Part shown: positions 1 through 18,218 of the stretch, one piece after another
Layout of the letters: each line of letters starts with the position of its first letter
Numbering within the stretch: the first letter of the stretch is position 1
Assembly: GCF_035594125.1 (NCBI RefSeq)
Contig: NC_087161.1
Span: 8,020,001 to 8,084,000 of the forward strand
Reading direction: 5' to 3'
DNA length: 64,000 bases
From: Scylla paramamosain
Lineage: Eukaryota > Arthropoda > Malacostraca > Decapoda > Portunidae
Position numbers and translations under genes: made by a program
Notes under the pieces: model-generated
What the model saw: the letters and a program-made list of their open reading frames with translations, nothing else
The model's database searches: none
Told to the model about the DNA's origin: nothing

Positions 1-73
<73 letters not shown>
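1..73. repeat. (TA)n microsatellite at window edge
   Basis: An uninterrupted TA tract starts at the window edge, so its true length is unknown. A short (CA)n run follows at about 85-102. Confidence 0.97.
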
Positions 74-76
<3 letters not shown>

Positions 77-102
77 ATGTTGCATACACACACACACACA
101 CA

Positions 103-347
103 CTCAGACACATGCTGCCGCCTGACGCGCCTTGCCCGGTCTGTGCCACCAGACACCACAACAAGATAACGCCCCTAAAGGCACCGCACACGGACCGGTA
201 CAGACTCAGCGCGATTCCCACCATGGTGCGAGCCACCAATCAATAGCATTTCCCTTCTAGATTAGACTTAGCTTTAGGATAAATGTTAAGTATTTCCCCA
301 GCCCCTCTGTACATTTTCAGGTTGTTAACTGCCTGAAGAATAAACCG
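103..347. other. unidentified intergenic sequence
   Basis: About 245 bases of unique-looking sequence between microsatellites. It is somewhat CpG-rich (several CG dinucleotides at 120-235). I see no coding exon or RNA gene in it. Confidence 0.5.
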
Positions 348-3768
<3,421 letters not shown>

Positions 3769-3983
3769 ACACACAAGCCTAGTGTAGCTCTTGTCCTATA
3801 TTTCACAACTAAGTGAATACTAGGAAAACACACAGTGTAACCTCGGTTCTAGTAGTTAATTCATTCCTGAATGCTGTTCAAAATCCAAAATGTTCAAAAA
3901 TCAAAACTATTTTCTCCATAGGAATCAATGTAAAACGAATTAATCTGTTCCCAGACACCAATCTACCCTGTCTTAAGTGACTT

Positions 3984-4244
3984 ATGACAAATGCTCCAAC
4001 AGCCAAGATGGCTGCTTCACATTTCCAGCTCACAAATTATTTATCCAGAAAGGATGTATTGAATGAACTTAGTGACACAGAACTTATCAAAAGATACTGC
4101 TTAGACCGTGCTGGTATTCTCTTTGTCACCAATCTAGTGAAGGAAGCCTTACAAAAGGGCAGCATAAAAAAGAGCAACCCACTTACCGCCAAAATGAAGG
4201 TGATCATAACACTTAGACATCTTACTGCTGGGAAAAGGTACTGA
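3984..4244 (+). pseudogene. HARBI1/PIF-Harbinger transposase N-terminal fragment
   Basis: The 86-residue frame contains LSDTELIKRY, LDRAGILFVTNLV and NPLTAKMKVIITLRHL. These match the N-terminal region of HARBI1-type nucleases (known forms read like YRLDRAGILFVTDLV and NPLTPEMKVITTLRYLATG). The DDE nuclease domain is absent, so the fragment cannot be a working transposase. It sits inside an element with Tigger-type ends, which is unexpected for this superfamily. Recognition is by motif memory and needs a profile search. Confidence 0.7.
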
Positions 4245-4434
4245 ATAAATGCAGTTGTGCAGTAGTGATGGTGTTGGGAGTCAAGAGAGCCACAGGTGGC
4301 TCAGGATAACTCCTGAGTGCCGAAAATTGTTTGTTTACATTGAGGCTTTTCAGTGGGATCACATCTACCTTATTTCAAAGAATGAATTACTGCCTTACAG
4401 TCTGTCTCTCCTCTAAATATATAAAATGAAGTTA

Positions 4435-4888
4435 CAGTAAAATCCCTCTTATCCGACATCAACGGGACTGCCGACATGCCGGATACTTGAATATTGCTGG
4501 ATACTTGAATAGAAGTGAAATTATATCCACAATCACCACCCTACACTCACGCATCTTACCATAACAAAGATCAGCTGATCTGATCAGCTGCTTAAGTGTA
4601 AGCACAACAAGCTTCCTCTTTTCTACAACTTTAGGCATGATGAAGGCGTCAGGTGATAAACAGTGCACATGCGGGACTGAGTCACTGAGTAAACATAGTG
4701 CAGTGGGCTGCGGGTGACGCGAAACAGTGCGCTCTGGTAGCGAGGGGACAAAGTATGCCTCGCGCAGGAATTTTAATCGATTTTATGAGTACACATTGAT
4801 TTTTTATTGATTTTAAGGCTCGGGTAAAAATGTGCCGGATACTTGAAGCTGCCAGATACTCAAATGCCGGATGAGAGGGATTTTACTG
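4435..4888. mobile_element. MITE with Tigger-type ends, nested in copy 1
   Basis: Near-perfect inverted ends, CAGTAAAATCCCTCTTATCC at 4435 and its complement ending at 4888, with TA on both sides (4433-4434 and 4889-4890). It is about 454 bp and has no transposase coding. The ends and TA target fit a non-autonomous Tc1/mariner-Tigger element. Copy 2 of the host element (23875-24621) lacks this insert, so it arrived later. Confidence 0.85.
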
Positions 4889-5077
4889 TAATATTTATAG
4901 AAACTATAAATTGGTAATAAACAGCAGCTTTTGCTATGCCTTTTAATATTTGAAATGAAGTAACTTTGTTCTAGAATTGAATTATGGTACTGTAACTGAA
5001 GCAATAATGAGTTCAAAATGTTGTTCAAAAACAGATTTGTTTGATAAGGGAGGCATTCAGTAGCCGAGGTTCCACTG

Positions 5078-5369
5078 TATTGTGTATTATCAAGAATACA
5101 AGATAGTATACATCTAAAACAAAGTTTAATTAAGTTCTTTCCTTTCTACATTTCATACCAATTCATCATTCATACTCCCCATTACCTCCAATCCCTGTCA
5201 TATTCCCTCCCTCCCATACCCAATCACTTTCTTCTCTTCCTTGCATGGGAGTGAAAAATCATGTGTTACTATCTCACTCTCAACATTCTGCTCTTCTCCA
5301 TATTCCTCCCCTCTCCCTACATCTGTGAGAAAATTATAACTATGATCATAATTCTGTATTATATAAAAA

Positions 5370-5372
<3 letters not shown>
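5078..5372. other. unidentified intergenic sequence
   Basis: AT- and pyrimidine-rich sequence with no recognisable coding exon between the MITE and the (GA)n tract. Confidence 0.5.

Positions 5373-5462
<90 letters not shown>
5373..5462. repeat. (AG)n microsatellite
   Basis: About 90 bases of uninterrupted AG. The Arg-Glu frame across it is a repeat artefact. Confidence 0.98.
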
Positions 5463-5467
<5 letters not shown>

Positions 5468-6979
5468 GCACATGCCAGTTAGAATCTCTTTCCAGTTGGT
5501 GGTAGCTATGCAAAGTCAGTTCTAGTGGAATAAAAATACATGCTCACATGAATAAATGAGAAATGAAAATACATATAATAATAGCAGTAAACACCATTCA
5601 CCTGAAAATACCCAACACATGCTCATAAGCACCTTCACTTCCCATCCAAATTTTCCTTTCATATAAATTAATCTTAATGAAATGCTCCTTACATTCCATT
5701 ATGCTCTGATGCACTTTGTTTTACTAACAAAGCCATTCCTCTCATTCTTTTTCTTCAGCTATATATACTTTTTAATTGAGATTAATATTTTCCTTTCATC
5801 TTACTTTCAAACAGAGCTAACACATCCCACTTTCTTCATGCAAATATTTCCCTAGTCTCCTTCCTTAGGCCTCAATCATCTCACATCCACACACATCAAC
5901 TGATCCATACACAAGGTTTCTAGAGAACTTAATTTGTTACTCATCACGTTATGGGGAAAACATGGAGATGAGGATTCCAGTTCTCTCACTCCATCTCTTT
6001 TATTTGCCTCCCAAAACACAAAGGGAAAATGGAGGGAAGTGCATTCTATGCCCTATGTCCAGTTACATGGTAAACTGCTCCAGCTAATTGGCCACCAAGT
6101 AATACAGGCTGTGGGATTGCTTCATCCCTAGCAAAAATTATATAAGAGTTAGGGATCAGCAAAGCATGTATATGGATGTTTACCTACAAAATACCCTGCT
6201 AATTTGACCATGATTACTGTGGCTTAAGTGAAGTTCAGTCAACCCAAGTGGCTGTCACAGTAGATAAATTTAAAGGTGGGAATGTATTCAAACGCTGCCA
6301 CCAAGAAGGGAATTTCTAGTTGTTAGCCTTAATTCTGTAATCCATTAGGTAGCAGAGTTTTTCCCTACTCATACTATCTTTGACAAAAAAATACAGTTAT
6401 GACCAGTGCCACTGGCTGTCTCACACTCACCTATAAAGAACAGTACAAGCAACAGTAGGAACATCTTGAAATATATATGAGACATATTTCCAATGCTGCG
6501 CAGGAACCTGGACTTGAAGATCTGATGCCATCTGAGAACAAGAGATTTGATGCCATATGAGAAGTAAGAATCATTTTATAACAGAATCTACAAAAATTAG
6601 TCTTCATGGGAACTATATCTTTGGGCTGATCAAACATATTATATTTGAACACATTGTAGTAATGACCATGTTTAACAAAACTTAAAATGAATAAATTGTT
6701 TGATATTGTTATATAATTTGTAACTACCACTAGTTACTTTACAAGATTTCCAAATTATTTAAAACACAACAACACTATACAGCAATATATATCAATGTTG
6801 TTATATTTGCAAGCACATACTGGTAATTACAACTACTTAGACATTTCCATTATTCAACACTAAAGATATTTTCATTGAAGTGCAGAATTTTTTGTTTGTC
6901 ATGCCTTTCTCAAGGCTCTCATATGGATTTGTAATATCAATACATGGCAAGTATCCACATTAAATATACATATTAAGAG
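5463..6979. other. unidentified intergenic sequence
   Basis: AT-rich sequence without recognisable coding exons, transposon ends or RNA genes. Short open frames here show no protein-like features. Confidence 0.5.
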
Positions 6980-7064
6980 GCCTGACCATCTGCCTCACTG
7001 CACCCAGAACTTGAACTTGGGCCTTCTTGGTTGTGAGCCAAGTGTGCTGACCACTACATTACAT
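6980..7064 (-). repeat. tRNA-derived SINE-like fragment
   Basis: Read on the minus strand, this stretch has an A-box-like TGTAGTGGTCAGCAC. It then shows a CTCACAACCAAG anticodon-arm-like region and a B-box-like GTTCAAGTTC. That is the tRNA-like head of a SINE. No good acceptor stem is visible, so it is unlikely to be a working tRNA. It abuts a (GT)n tract. Confidence 0.5.

Positions 7065-7065
<1 letters not shown>

Positions 7066-7160
<95 letters not shown>
7066..7160. repeat. (GT)n microsatellite
   Basis: About 95 bases of uninterrupted GT. Confidence 0.98.
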
Positions 7161-7161
<1 letters not shown>

Positions 7162-7983
7162 TAAGACTATACCTTGTGGGGGAAATGAAAGGTATGAGCA
7201 GCAGCACAGTAGCTGCCAGCTCAATATACATCACCCCTGCAATCAATGTCCACTGAATACTCATCTTGCTGTGGCTGCACCTAAGGATACAAGAAAATTG
7301 ATTAAGTTATTTAGCATAAATATGGTAATAAGAATTATATCCTTCACTCCCCTCCAAAAAAATAGCTGATGAATGGCATTGTAGAGACGATATTCAATAT
7401 ATTGATTTATACCAGCCAATGTTGCTGCTGTTCATGACTACCTTGTATGATATCCAGATGCAATAAGATTTAATAGAGAAATCTATACATGAAAGCTACA
7501 ATTACAGAAGTGATACCATTCAATGTTGATATGTATCATCCAACAATGCCACTAAATCCTCAAATGACACTAAGACATAAGAGCATTCCAGATTCTAAGT
7601 TAATATCCCTTACCTGGAGTAATTTAGATGCTATGCACTATTTAGGCTGAAATATCTTCATAACCAATACAAATTAGAATCGGTAATCTGCCTATGGAAA
7701 TAACTGCACATGTATGTAATACTTAAACTGTCCACAAGGAATAATGGAGCAGAAAAAGAATGGAAGTGTCACGAGTGTGGCAGGTGCTGTACACATAGTC
7801 ACTCTGGACTCTCTCATTATCATTAATTAAGTTTAGCTGTAGATGGTGACTCAGAATGAACTCCCATGAACAAGAATAGTAGATATCTATAAAGATAAGA
7901 GAATCTGGAGGCCACCCCACATAAGTACAGATAGCTTGACCTTGAACTTATGTGATAGAGGAAACAAATGATGGAAACATCAG

Positions 7984-7984
<1 letters not shown>
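7161..7984. other. unidentified intergenic sequence
   Basis: No coding exon, transposon end or RNA gene recognised. Short frames on both strands look random. Confidence 0.5.

Positions 7985-8067
<83 letters not shown>
7985..8067. repeat. (CT)n microsatellite
   Basis: About 83 bases of CT. Confidence 0.98.
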
Positions 8068-8072
<5 letters not shown>

Positions 8073-8474
8073 CAAAACATTTGCAGGATGAACAGTGTTC
8101 ACAAACATAGAGCAAAGCCTAGCACAAAAAAGAATGCTTCTCAGTGTTCCCATGGCACTCTAAGGCTGTTAATACTGGGAGCTCACTATCTTTAGGGCTC
8201 CTGACCAATCAAATGGTGCTGCTGTAATTTGCATTTGTAAATAACTTACAAAAGGAGTGAAATTAAGATAAGAGTTCTTTTCAAACTTTTACATTTATAA
8301 TTTTTCCCCATACATTATTTATCTGTTTATTTTACTTTATTTCTTATTTATTTATCTTTTTATTTATTTATTTATTATTATTATTTTTTTTTTTTTGTTA
8401 GATATAATATTCTACGGTAGTGAAAGGACAGTCATGACCACCCAAAATTCACTTAAGTCTTGGCAATGATTATT

Positions 8475-8950
8475 TCAAGACCTCTTTCACAAAGGGCCAC
8501 TTAGCACTTCTCAGCAGTGAGACTGCTTATAAATGCTGGAGATAAATAGAGGCTTTCACACATAGCCACATCCACAAGATGCAGAGGCACATAAGTAGCT
8601 GCCTTTGCCATGACAAAAATAGCACTACTCATCACAACACCTGGCATTTAACTAACTTTCACGTGTAGCTACACCTGTACCATTACCTTGGCAGTGCGTA
8701 TGTGGTACAACTGTTGGGCTGCTAATGCCCAACTCCATTTCCCACTCCCTTAAGCAGAGCTTCAAATGCATGTTAGATGCACCACTGTATTTGTGAGCTG
8801 CACTGCTTAAGTGCTACTCATGAGCCACAGAACAGAGCTGCTTAGTGGTTGTGGCTGAAAGAGGCCTAACATTAGCATCATCACCAACATGCATGAGTAA
8901 AGCTGCTGAAGTGCTACTAAATGATCCTGTGTGAAAAAGACATAAGGTTG
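8475..8950. mobile_element. possible hAT-like MITE
   Basis: The left part reads AAGACCTCTTTCACAAAGGG...TTAGCACTTCTCAGCAG. The right part, as reverse complement, reads TTATGTCTTTTTCACACAGG...TTAGTAGCACTTCAGCAG. A second inward copy of the end (GAAAGAGGCCTAAC) lies at about 8859-8872. The C-TCTTTCACA type of end resembles hAT MITEs, but I found no clean 8-bp target duplication, so the boundaries are approximate. Confidence 0.35.
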
Positions 8951-9349
8951 TGCCCTACCTTGAGTTCAAGGGTTCAACCTCTGATGATTGACTCTCATGG
9001 CCATTTCAACCCAACTTCAAATTAATTTCTCACTTTCCATATAATTAGATGAAATTGTTTTTTTCTAAATCATTCCATGTAATGAGCTGGATGATTATAT
9101 ATTATATACTCATTTTTTGCCTCCCATCCCAAAAGGTGACAAGGTTGTTGGCCACAGGAAGAGAAAATAAAAAATGAAGTATTTTCTAAATTTAAAAATT
9201 TACTGATCCCTCCTTCCATAAAATCACATATACTGCTTCAGTATATGTGATTCACACATTCCTACCAGAATCTCAAGGTTGCTGAACAAAGGGGAGAAAA
9301 TGGTAATTTTTCTAATTTTGGAAAAGAACTATAATTTTTGTTTGGTAAG

Positions 9350-11720
9350 GATGTAATTTTGTTGGATGATTTTAATTTGCTGTCAGTTCATTGGGGTGGG
9401 ATTTGCCTTGTTACGGATTAACACTCACAGACTGTCAGTTCTATGACTGCTTTACCACTCTTGGACTTACACTGTGGGTTAATGAACCAACATTTCTTGC
9501 ATCAGGCAATATACAAGATCTTATATTGACTAGTGAAAGTGATAGAGTAGGTGAGGCTTAGGTACTTTCCCCTTTCCCTAACTGTGGTCATAGCCCAGTT
9601 TTGTGTTGCTACATCTCTCAGGTAATTTCAAGTTCTAGGGAATCAGCCAGACACAGACTTTGCCATAAGGGTAAATACAATAAGATTAGTAGTCATCTGT
9701 CTATTATTGATTGGGATTATGAATTTTTTCACCTCCTTGTGGATGACATGTTCTCTTGTTTTTACAATGTCCTGGTGCCTTTGATAGATAAATATGTCAC
9801 CATGTAATGAAATAAAAACAGATACAAAGTCTTCTAAATGGAATGCCCAACCCCCACAGTCAGTGAGGAAGAGACGAGAGTTGTTATGGACAAAATATAA
9901 GTTAATCCATTCTCAAAACTCTAATGAGGCTACTGCTGCACTGAGACTATCTAGATGTTAATCATCAATTTAGAAATTTTGTCACTAAGAAACAGGCAGA
10001 GTATAAAACTTCCACAGTTGATAGTCTCACACACAACACAAAAATATTCCATTCATATATACGCGATAGGTAAACCTAGAGTGGGTACAATTGAAATCAA
10101 GTGATAGAAGTGTTGTTAATGATGCTGAGGGCATGGTTAACATTTCTGCAAGCAGCATTTTCTGCTGTATATGTTCGAGAGGTTCCAGAAACATCCTGAG
10201 CTTCACCAAACTTTTGATGGGAATATTGGGCATATTGATATCTTTGTGGATTCAGTTAAGGTTGTACTCTCTGTTCTTGATGTGTCATCTTCAATGGGAT
10301 CAGATGAGATTCATCTATGCTTATTGAAATCATGTATGTATGAAGTTGCATATCCTTTATTCATTATTTTCAAAGCTTCTTATAACTCCTGCTACCTGCC
10401 TTCCATATGGAAGAGTTCCTTGATTGTTCCAATTTATAAAAGAGGGATTAGGCACAACCCTTTCAATTATAAACCTGTATCTTTGACATCAGTCTGTGAA
10501 AAGTCACTTAAACATATTTTGTGCAAATTATGATTATAACACCAGTAATGACTTAATATATAATGACCAGTTTGGCTTTTGCCCAGGAAGATATACTGAG
10601 GACCAATTCTTATTAATGTACAATTATATCTCCTATGCACTAGATCAAGGTGGCAATGTTGATCTCATTCTTTTTTACTTTTTCAAGGCTTTTTACAGTG
10701 AGCCACAGTATTTTATCAAACTATGATCTGGATATCACAGCCAACTTTTTGAGTTGGATCAGAGAATTTTTTACTAACAGTGATGAATGTGGTAGTGGAT
10801 CATAAACTGAATCATCCTTGTGCTTTTTCTTTTATACACTGATTTTCTCACTAATAATATCAAATCAAGTACAAAAATTTTTGATAATCTGAAATTATAT
10901 ATAACAGTTAAGACTAAATCTCCACAACTACTTGTCAAACAGATATTACTCTCCTTCATAAAGTGGCATCCTCTTGGGGACTGTCCATGAATACCAATAA
11001 ATGTGTAGTATTATGATTCAGTAAACAGCCTGTGGATTGGTCAACTTTACCAGTCTCTGGTTTATATTATATGAATGACACCTCTATTCCAATTAAGAAT
11101 TCAGCAAGTGACCTTGGAGTATCTATAAACTCATCCCTTAAATTTCATCAGCATATAGCTAATATTGTTCAGAAAGCAGGTGGCATGACTCAAAACTTAC
11201 TTAAATCTACTATTAATTGGGAGGCATCTTTTCTCATATATATTTATATAGCACACTTATGACCCCCTACTGGAATACTGCTCATTTCTGCTGAATTTGG
11301 AATATATTACAGATCTATGGCTGCTGGAGTCTGCTCAGAGATTATGGACAAAGAACATTCAAGGCATGGAACACCTGGATTACTTTCAAAGATTGAAAGC
11401 TTTGGATTTATACTCAGTTCATGGTCGACAGTTATGCCATGACAGTAAAGTATTGGGAAATTTTTCAGTCATTGTGCTATTGCTCCAGAAGATATGTTCT
11501 GTAACCCAACACTAGAAGTCATCAATACAAGACTCCTCATGTAAGAACACAATTAGAGATTTACAAATGGTTCTTCAGTGTTAGAGGAATTACACTTTGG
11601 AACTCTCTTTCCTAAAATGTTGTTTCAGCCAAACAGTATCTGGTTTCAAGGCATCCCCTTCTGCTCATCTTGGCAATTGTCTTTATGAATTTATGTAACT
11701 TTTTTTTTTTTTTTTGCTGC
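9350..11720 (+). mobile_element. degenerate non-LTR retrotransposon (element B)
   Basis: Decayed endonuclease traces at 9350-9600 (LDDFNL, a degenerate GDFN). Reverse transcriptase blocks lie at 10380-10720: WKSSLIVPIYKRG, NYKPVSLTSVCEK, DQFGFCPGR and an FYFFKAF palm-like block. A thumb-like block (ASDLGVSINSSLKFHQHI) is at about 11100-11160. RLKALDLYSVHGRQLCHDS at 11392-11450 is the late RRxRGD-like block. Stops and frameshifts occur throughout. A poly-T run follows at about 11700. It is too decayed for a clade call beyond the CR1/Jockey group. Confidence 0.75.
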
Positions 11721-14229
<2,509 letters not shown>

Positions 14230-14467
14230 TGTGAAGGTGAAAGGAAGGGGGGGTGAAAGGGGGTGGCTCGTAATTTTCACTGCATTTCAGTGAAAATTAC
14301 TTGCCCTTCACTTCGGTGGATACAACACTGGATTCTGATGGAGTGAGGACTTTACACGTACTTCACAGTATGCAATACCTGAAGATGCCTTCTGTGAAGG
14401 TAAAACCTTGCAAGAAAGTGAAAAAAAAAAAATGTTGACCCTGTTCACCTCTACTGTATCTTGGAAC

Positions 14468-14584
<117 letters not shown>

Positions 14585-15094
14585 TGGGAGAGACAACCCC
14601 TACCAGGCGCGTCCCTAAGGTGGCGGATGAGGGAATCCCTTATATAAGGGCTGCTCCGAATATCAAATAAGGAGCCGTGGACCAAACAGAAGCCAGGATA
14701 GGCCTAGCAAGCCACTGGTGGATTACAAGTGCTCACGAAACGCAAGATGATGATACCGGACGGACCTCTCAGTTGATGAACCCGCTAGTTCCAGGACATG
14801 CTCCAGGACTATCAGAGAAAGATAAGAATAAGAAAAACAAATTAAAAATTGGAACTCTAAACGTTGCCACTATCATAGAAAAGGAGGAGGAAATCATAGA
14901 GATAATGAAAGACAGAAACTTATAATTGATTGGACTACGTGAGACAAGAGTAAAAGGAGAAGGACGCAAGGTACTGCATGATGATTATCACCTAATTTAC
15001 AAAGGATGTGATGAGGATAGACACGCTGTTGCGCATATCCTATCACCTCAGCTGTCTAAGAGAGTGGATAGTATTGTGTATAAAAGTGAAAGGA

Positions 15095-15750
15095 TTATTT
15101 CCTCCAGCAGGCGGCGAAGATTGATTCAGACCCACACGATGACACGAATCATTTATTGTATCCTATTGAATCCGGTTGGATCCGCTTGAATTCGCTCAAA
15201 ACCTGAAGACATACATTAATGATCATAGACAATATTCTATATGAATAATTTGTGTGATACAGGTATGATTCTACACGTTACTTGTAGGATAATGTATTTT
15301 TACACAGACAGTTGTTACACTTCCGTGTTTGGGTCTTGGGGTAATCGTTAAGTAACGCGAACGCCCTCTCTGACAGGTGCTCCAGGTAGGTCTATCTACT
15401 TCTGTCTCTGCACCGACACACGTCCTCCCTGCACGAGCGTCCTCAGCAAAGTGTCCCTATCGTCCTCAGTTACTGCCTGGGTTCCTACCCTGTCCATCGT
15501 TATCCATTAGCGACGGCGATAAGGCCGGCCTCATCTTAACCTCATTTCATAACAAGCATCCTTCATCTCCTTACATCAACACTATCTCAACACCGACCGT
15601 ACAAGAAATTCGCTGACTTAGGCCTCGTCTTGGTCCTCGCCCTGACCTCCAGGTCCTTTCCTTCCTCACTGACAAACTCGCTTGCACAACAACTTCTTTC
15701 ACCCGCTTGGCGGTAACAAGGATCATTGCCATAACATTGAAATTATGCCC
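15095..15750. other. unidentified insert inside element C endonuclease
   Basis: The LINE frame stops matching after KSERII (about 15095) and resumes near 15770 shortly before the MGDLNGH block. The sequence between has a different, more GC-rich composition at 15360-15720. I could not find clear TG...CA or inverted ends, so it may be a solo LTR, a deletion/insertion scar or a captured genomic piece. Confidence 0.5.
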
Positions 15751-16993
15751 ATTGAGAGTCTCATTAATACAAATAAGGGAGGCCACAAGTTGAGGAAGAT
15801 GAATTTTATGAAAACTTATAATATAATTGTAATGGGGGATTTGAATGGACATGTTGGCATAGACAGAACAGGATTAGGAAGCGTATTAGGTGCATATGGA
15901 ATTGGTGATAGAAATGAAGAAGGTAACAGAATTTTGGAATTTTGTACTATAAATAACTTATCTATAATGAACACATATTATAAGCATAGAGATTCACACA
16001 AATGTGAACATGGTACAGGTGGAGTAGAGAGGAGCAGAGGTATACTGAGTATTCTATGATCGACCTATTTATTACTAACAATAAAAATCTATTTTGTGAT
16101 GTAAAGATTGTTCCATCAGTGTCAGCAGATGCAGACCATAGATTGGTTCTTGCAAAAGTTAAAATAAAGAAACCCAAGGAAGGAGCAAAACGTGATAGAC
16201 TAAGGTTGGAAATTGAAAAACTGAAAGACCCAGAATGCCGTATGGAATTTTCTACGAAGATAACAGAAACAGCACAGAGTGTGTTGGAAAATTACATACA
16301 TAATAATGTAGAGGGGCTCTGGGAAAAGTTCAAAACCCATATTTATTGTATTAGCTGTGAAACCCTTGGTTTAAGGAAAATGAAAACAACAAAAAAGAAA
16401 ATCACCCCATGGTGGAGTGACGAGGTGAGAACAGCTGTAAAGAAGATGAGAAGTTTCAGAAGGTGGATGAAGACAAGGAACGTTCTTGATCGGGAAAATT
16501 ATGTAAATACAAGAAATCAAGCCGAAGTTAAAAGGAAGAGCAAAACCGAGTCATGGGGAAAAGATCGGAGAAGATTTACTACAAGATGTACATGGAACTA
16601 AGAAGCTATTATATAACATGGCAAAAAAAACTACAGCGGTATATTCAGTGGCTGATAAAAATAGGCAAGAGTTACTGGTGGAGGAAGAAGTTGCTGGTCA
16701 CTGGAAAGAATATTTTGAAGAGCTGTTAAATGTGGGGGAAGAAATGGAGGAGAATATTGAATTGAGAGATAGAGACGAAGATGAAGATGGACCTGTAGAG
16801 GTGGAAGAAGAGATCACGGTTGAGGAAGTGAAGCAAGCCTTAAACTTGATGAAAAATAGTAAGGCTTCTGGTGATGATGAATTACCTGTAGAATTAATGA
16901 AAGCAGGTGGAACAAGGATAGTAGAGTGGATGGTGAGGTTGTATAATACTGCATATAAAGAAGTGAAGGTACCGGAAGACTGGCAGCAATTAT

Positions 16994-18218
16994 TTTATTT
17001 TATTTATTTATTTTTTTTTATGTAGGAAGGACACTGGCCAAGGGCAACAAAAATCCAATAAAAAAATGCCCACAGAAATGCCAGTCCCATAAAAAGGTCA
17101 AAGTAGTAGTCAAAAATTGATGAATAAGTGTCTTGAAACCTCAATCTTGAAGGAATTCAAGTCATAGGAAGGTGGAAATACAGAAGCAAGTAGGGAGTTC
17201 CAGAGTTTACCAGAGAAAGGAATGAATGAGTGAAAATACTGGTTAACTCTTGCATTAGAGAGGTGGACAGAATAGGGATGAGAGAAAGAAGAAAGTCTTG
17301 AGCAGCGAGGCCGCGGAAGGAGGGGAGGCATCCAGTTAGCAAGATCAGAAGAGCAGTTACCATGAAAATAGCGGTAGAAGACAGCTAGAGATGCAACATT
17401 GCGGCGGTGAGAGAGAGAGGCTGAAGACAGTCAGTTAGAGGAGAGGAGTTGATGAGACGAAAAGCTTTTGATTCCACCCTGTCTAGAAGAGCAGTATGAG
17501 TGGAATCCCCCCAGACATGTGAAGCATACTCCATACATGGACGGATAAGGCCCTTGTACAGAGTTAGCAGCTGGGGGGGTGAGAAAAACTGGCGGAGACG
17601 TCTCAGAACACCTAACTTCATAGAAGCTGTTTTAGCTAGAGATGAGATGTGAAGTTTCCAGTTCAGATTATAAGTAGAGGACAGACCGAGGATGTTCAAT
17701 GTAGAAGAATGGGACAGTTGAGTGTCATTGAAGAAGAAGTGATAATTGTCTGGAAGGTTGTGTCGAGTTGATAGATGGAGGAATTGAGTTTTTGAGGCAT
17801 TGAACAATACCAAGTTTGCTCTGCCCCAATCAGAAATTTTAGAAAGATCAGAAGTCAAGCGTTCTGTGGCTTTCCTGCGTGAAATGTTTATCTCCTGAAG
17901 GGTTGGACGTCTATGAAAAGACGTGGAAAAGTGCAGGGTGGTATCATCAGCGTAGTAGTGGATAGGACAAGAAGTTTGGTTTAGATCATGAATAATAAGA
18001 ATGAATAATAAGAATAGAGTGGGTGACAGGACAGAACCCTGAGGAACACCACTGTTAATAGATTTAGGAGAAGAACAGTGACCGTTTACCACAGCAGCAA
18101 TAGAACGGTCAGAAAGGAAACTTGAGATGAAGTTTACAGAGAGAAGGATAGAAGCCGTAGGAGGGTAGTTTGGAAACCAAAGCTTTGTGCCAGACTCTAT
18201 CAAAAGCTTTTGATATGT
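16994..18218 (-). mobile_element. family D non-LTR retrotransposon, 5'-truncated copy 1
   Basis: The minus strand codes a 272-residue stretch with GVPQGSVLSPTLF (RT motif), YADDTTLHF (catalytic F/YxDD), SDWGRANLVLFNASKTQF and RPCMEYASHVWG. Further frames continue to the 3' end with HSFIPFSGKLWNS and DLNSFKIEVSRHL. The T-rich stretch at 16994-17020 is the complement of its poly-A end. It interrupts element C between DWQQ and PIYKNKG. The truncation point is the SGTKLW region, just before the fingers/palm block. This is the commonest LINE family in the window. Confidence 0.88.

Larger units (their letters stand above)
3833..5077. mobile_element. Tigger-terminated element carrying a HARBI1-like fragment, copy 1
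   Basis: The left end CAGTGTAACCTCGGTT (3833) and right end AGCCGAGGTTCCACTG (ending 5077) are inverted repeats of the Tigger/pogo type. TA follows the right end at 5078-5079; the left flank reads CA, so that target duplication is imperfect. The inside holds a HARBI1-like fragment (3984-4244) and a second, nested MITE (4435-4888). A related copy lies at 23875-24621. Confidence 0.75.

Noticed and set aside
6980..7064. Functional tRNA gene on the minus strand
   Set aside because: A- and B-box-like sequences are present but no paired acceptor stem is visible. It is better explained as a SINE head.
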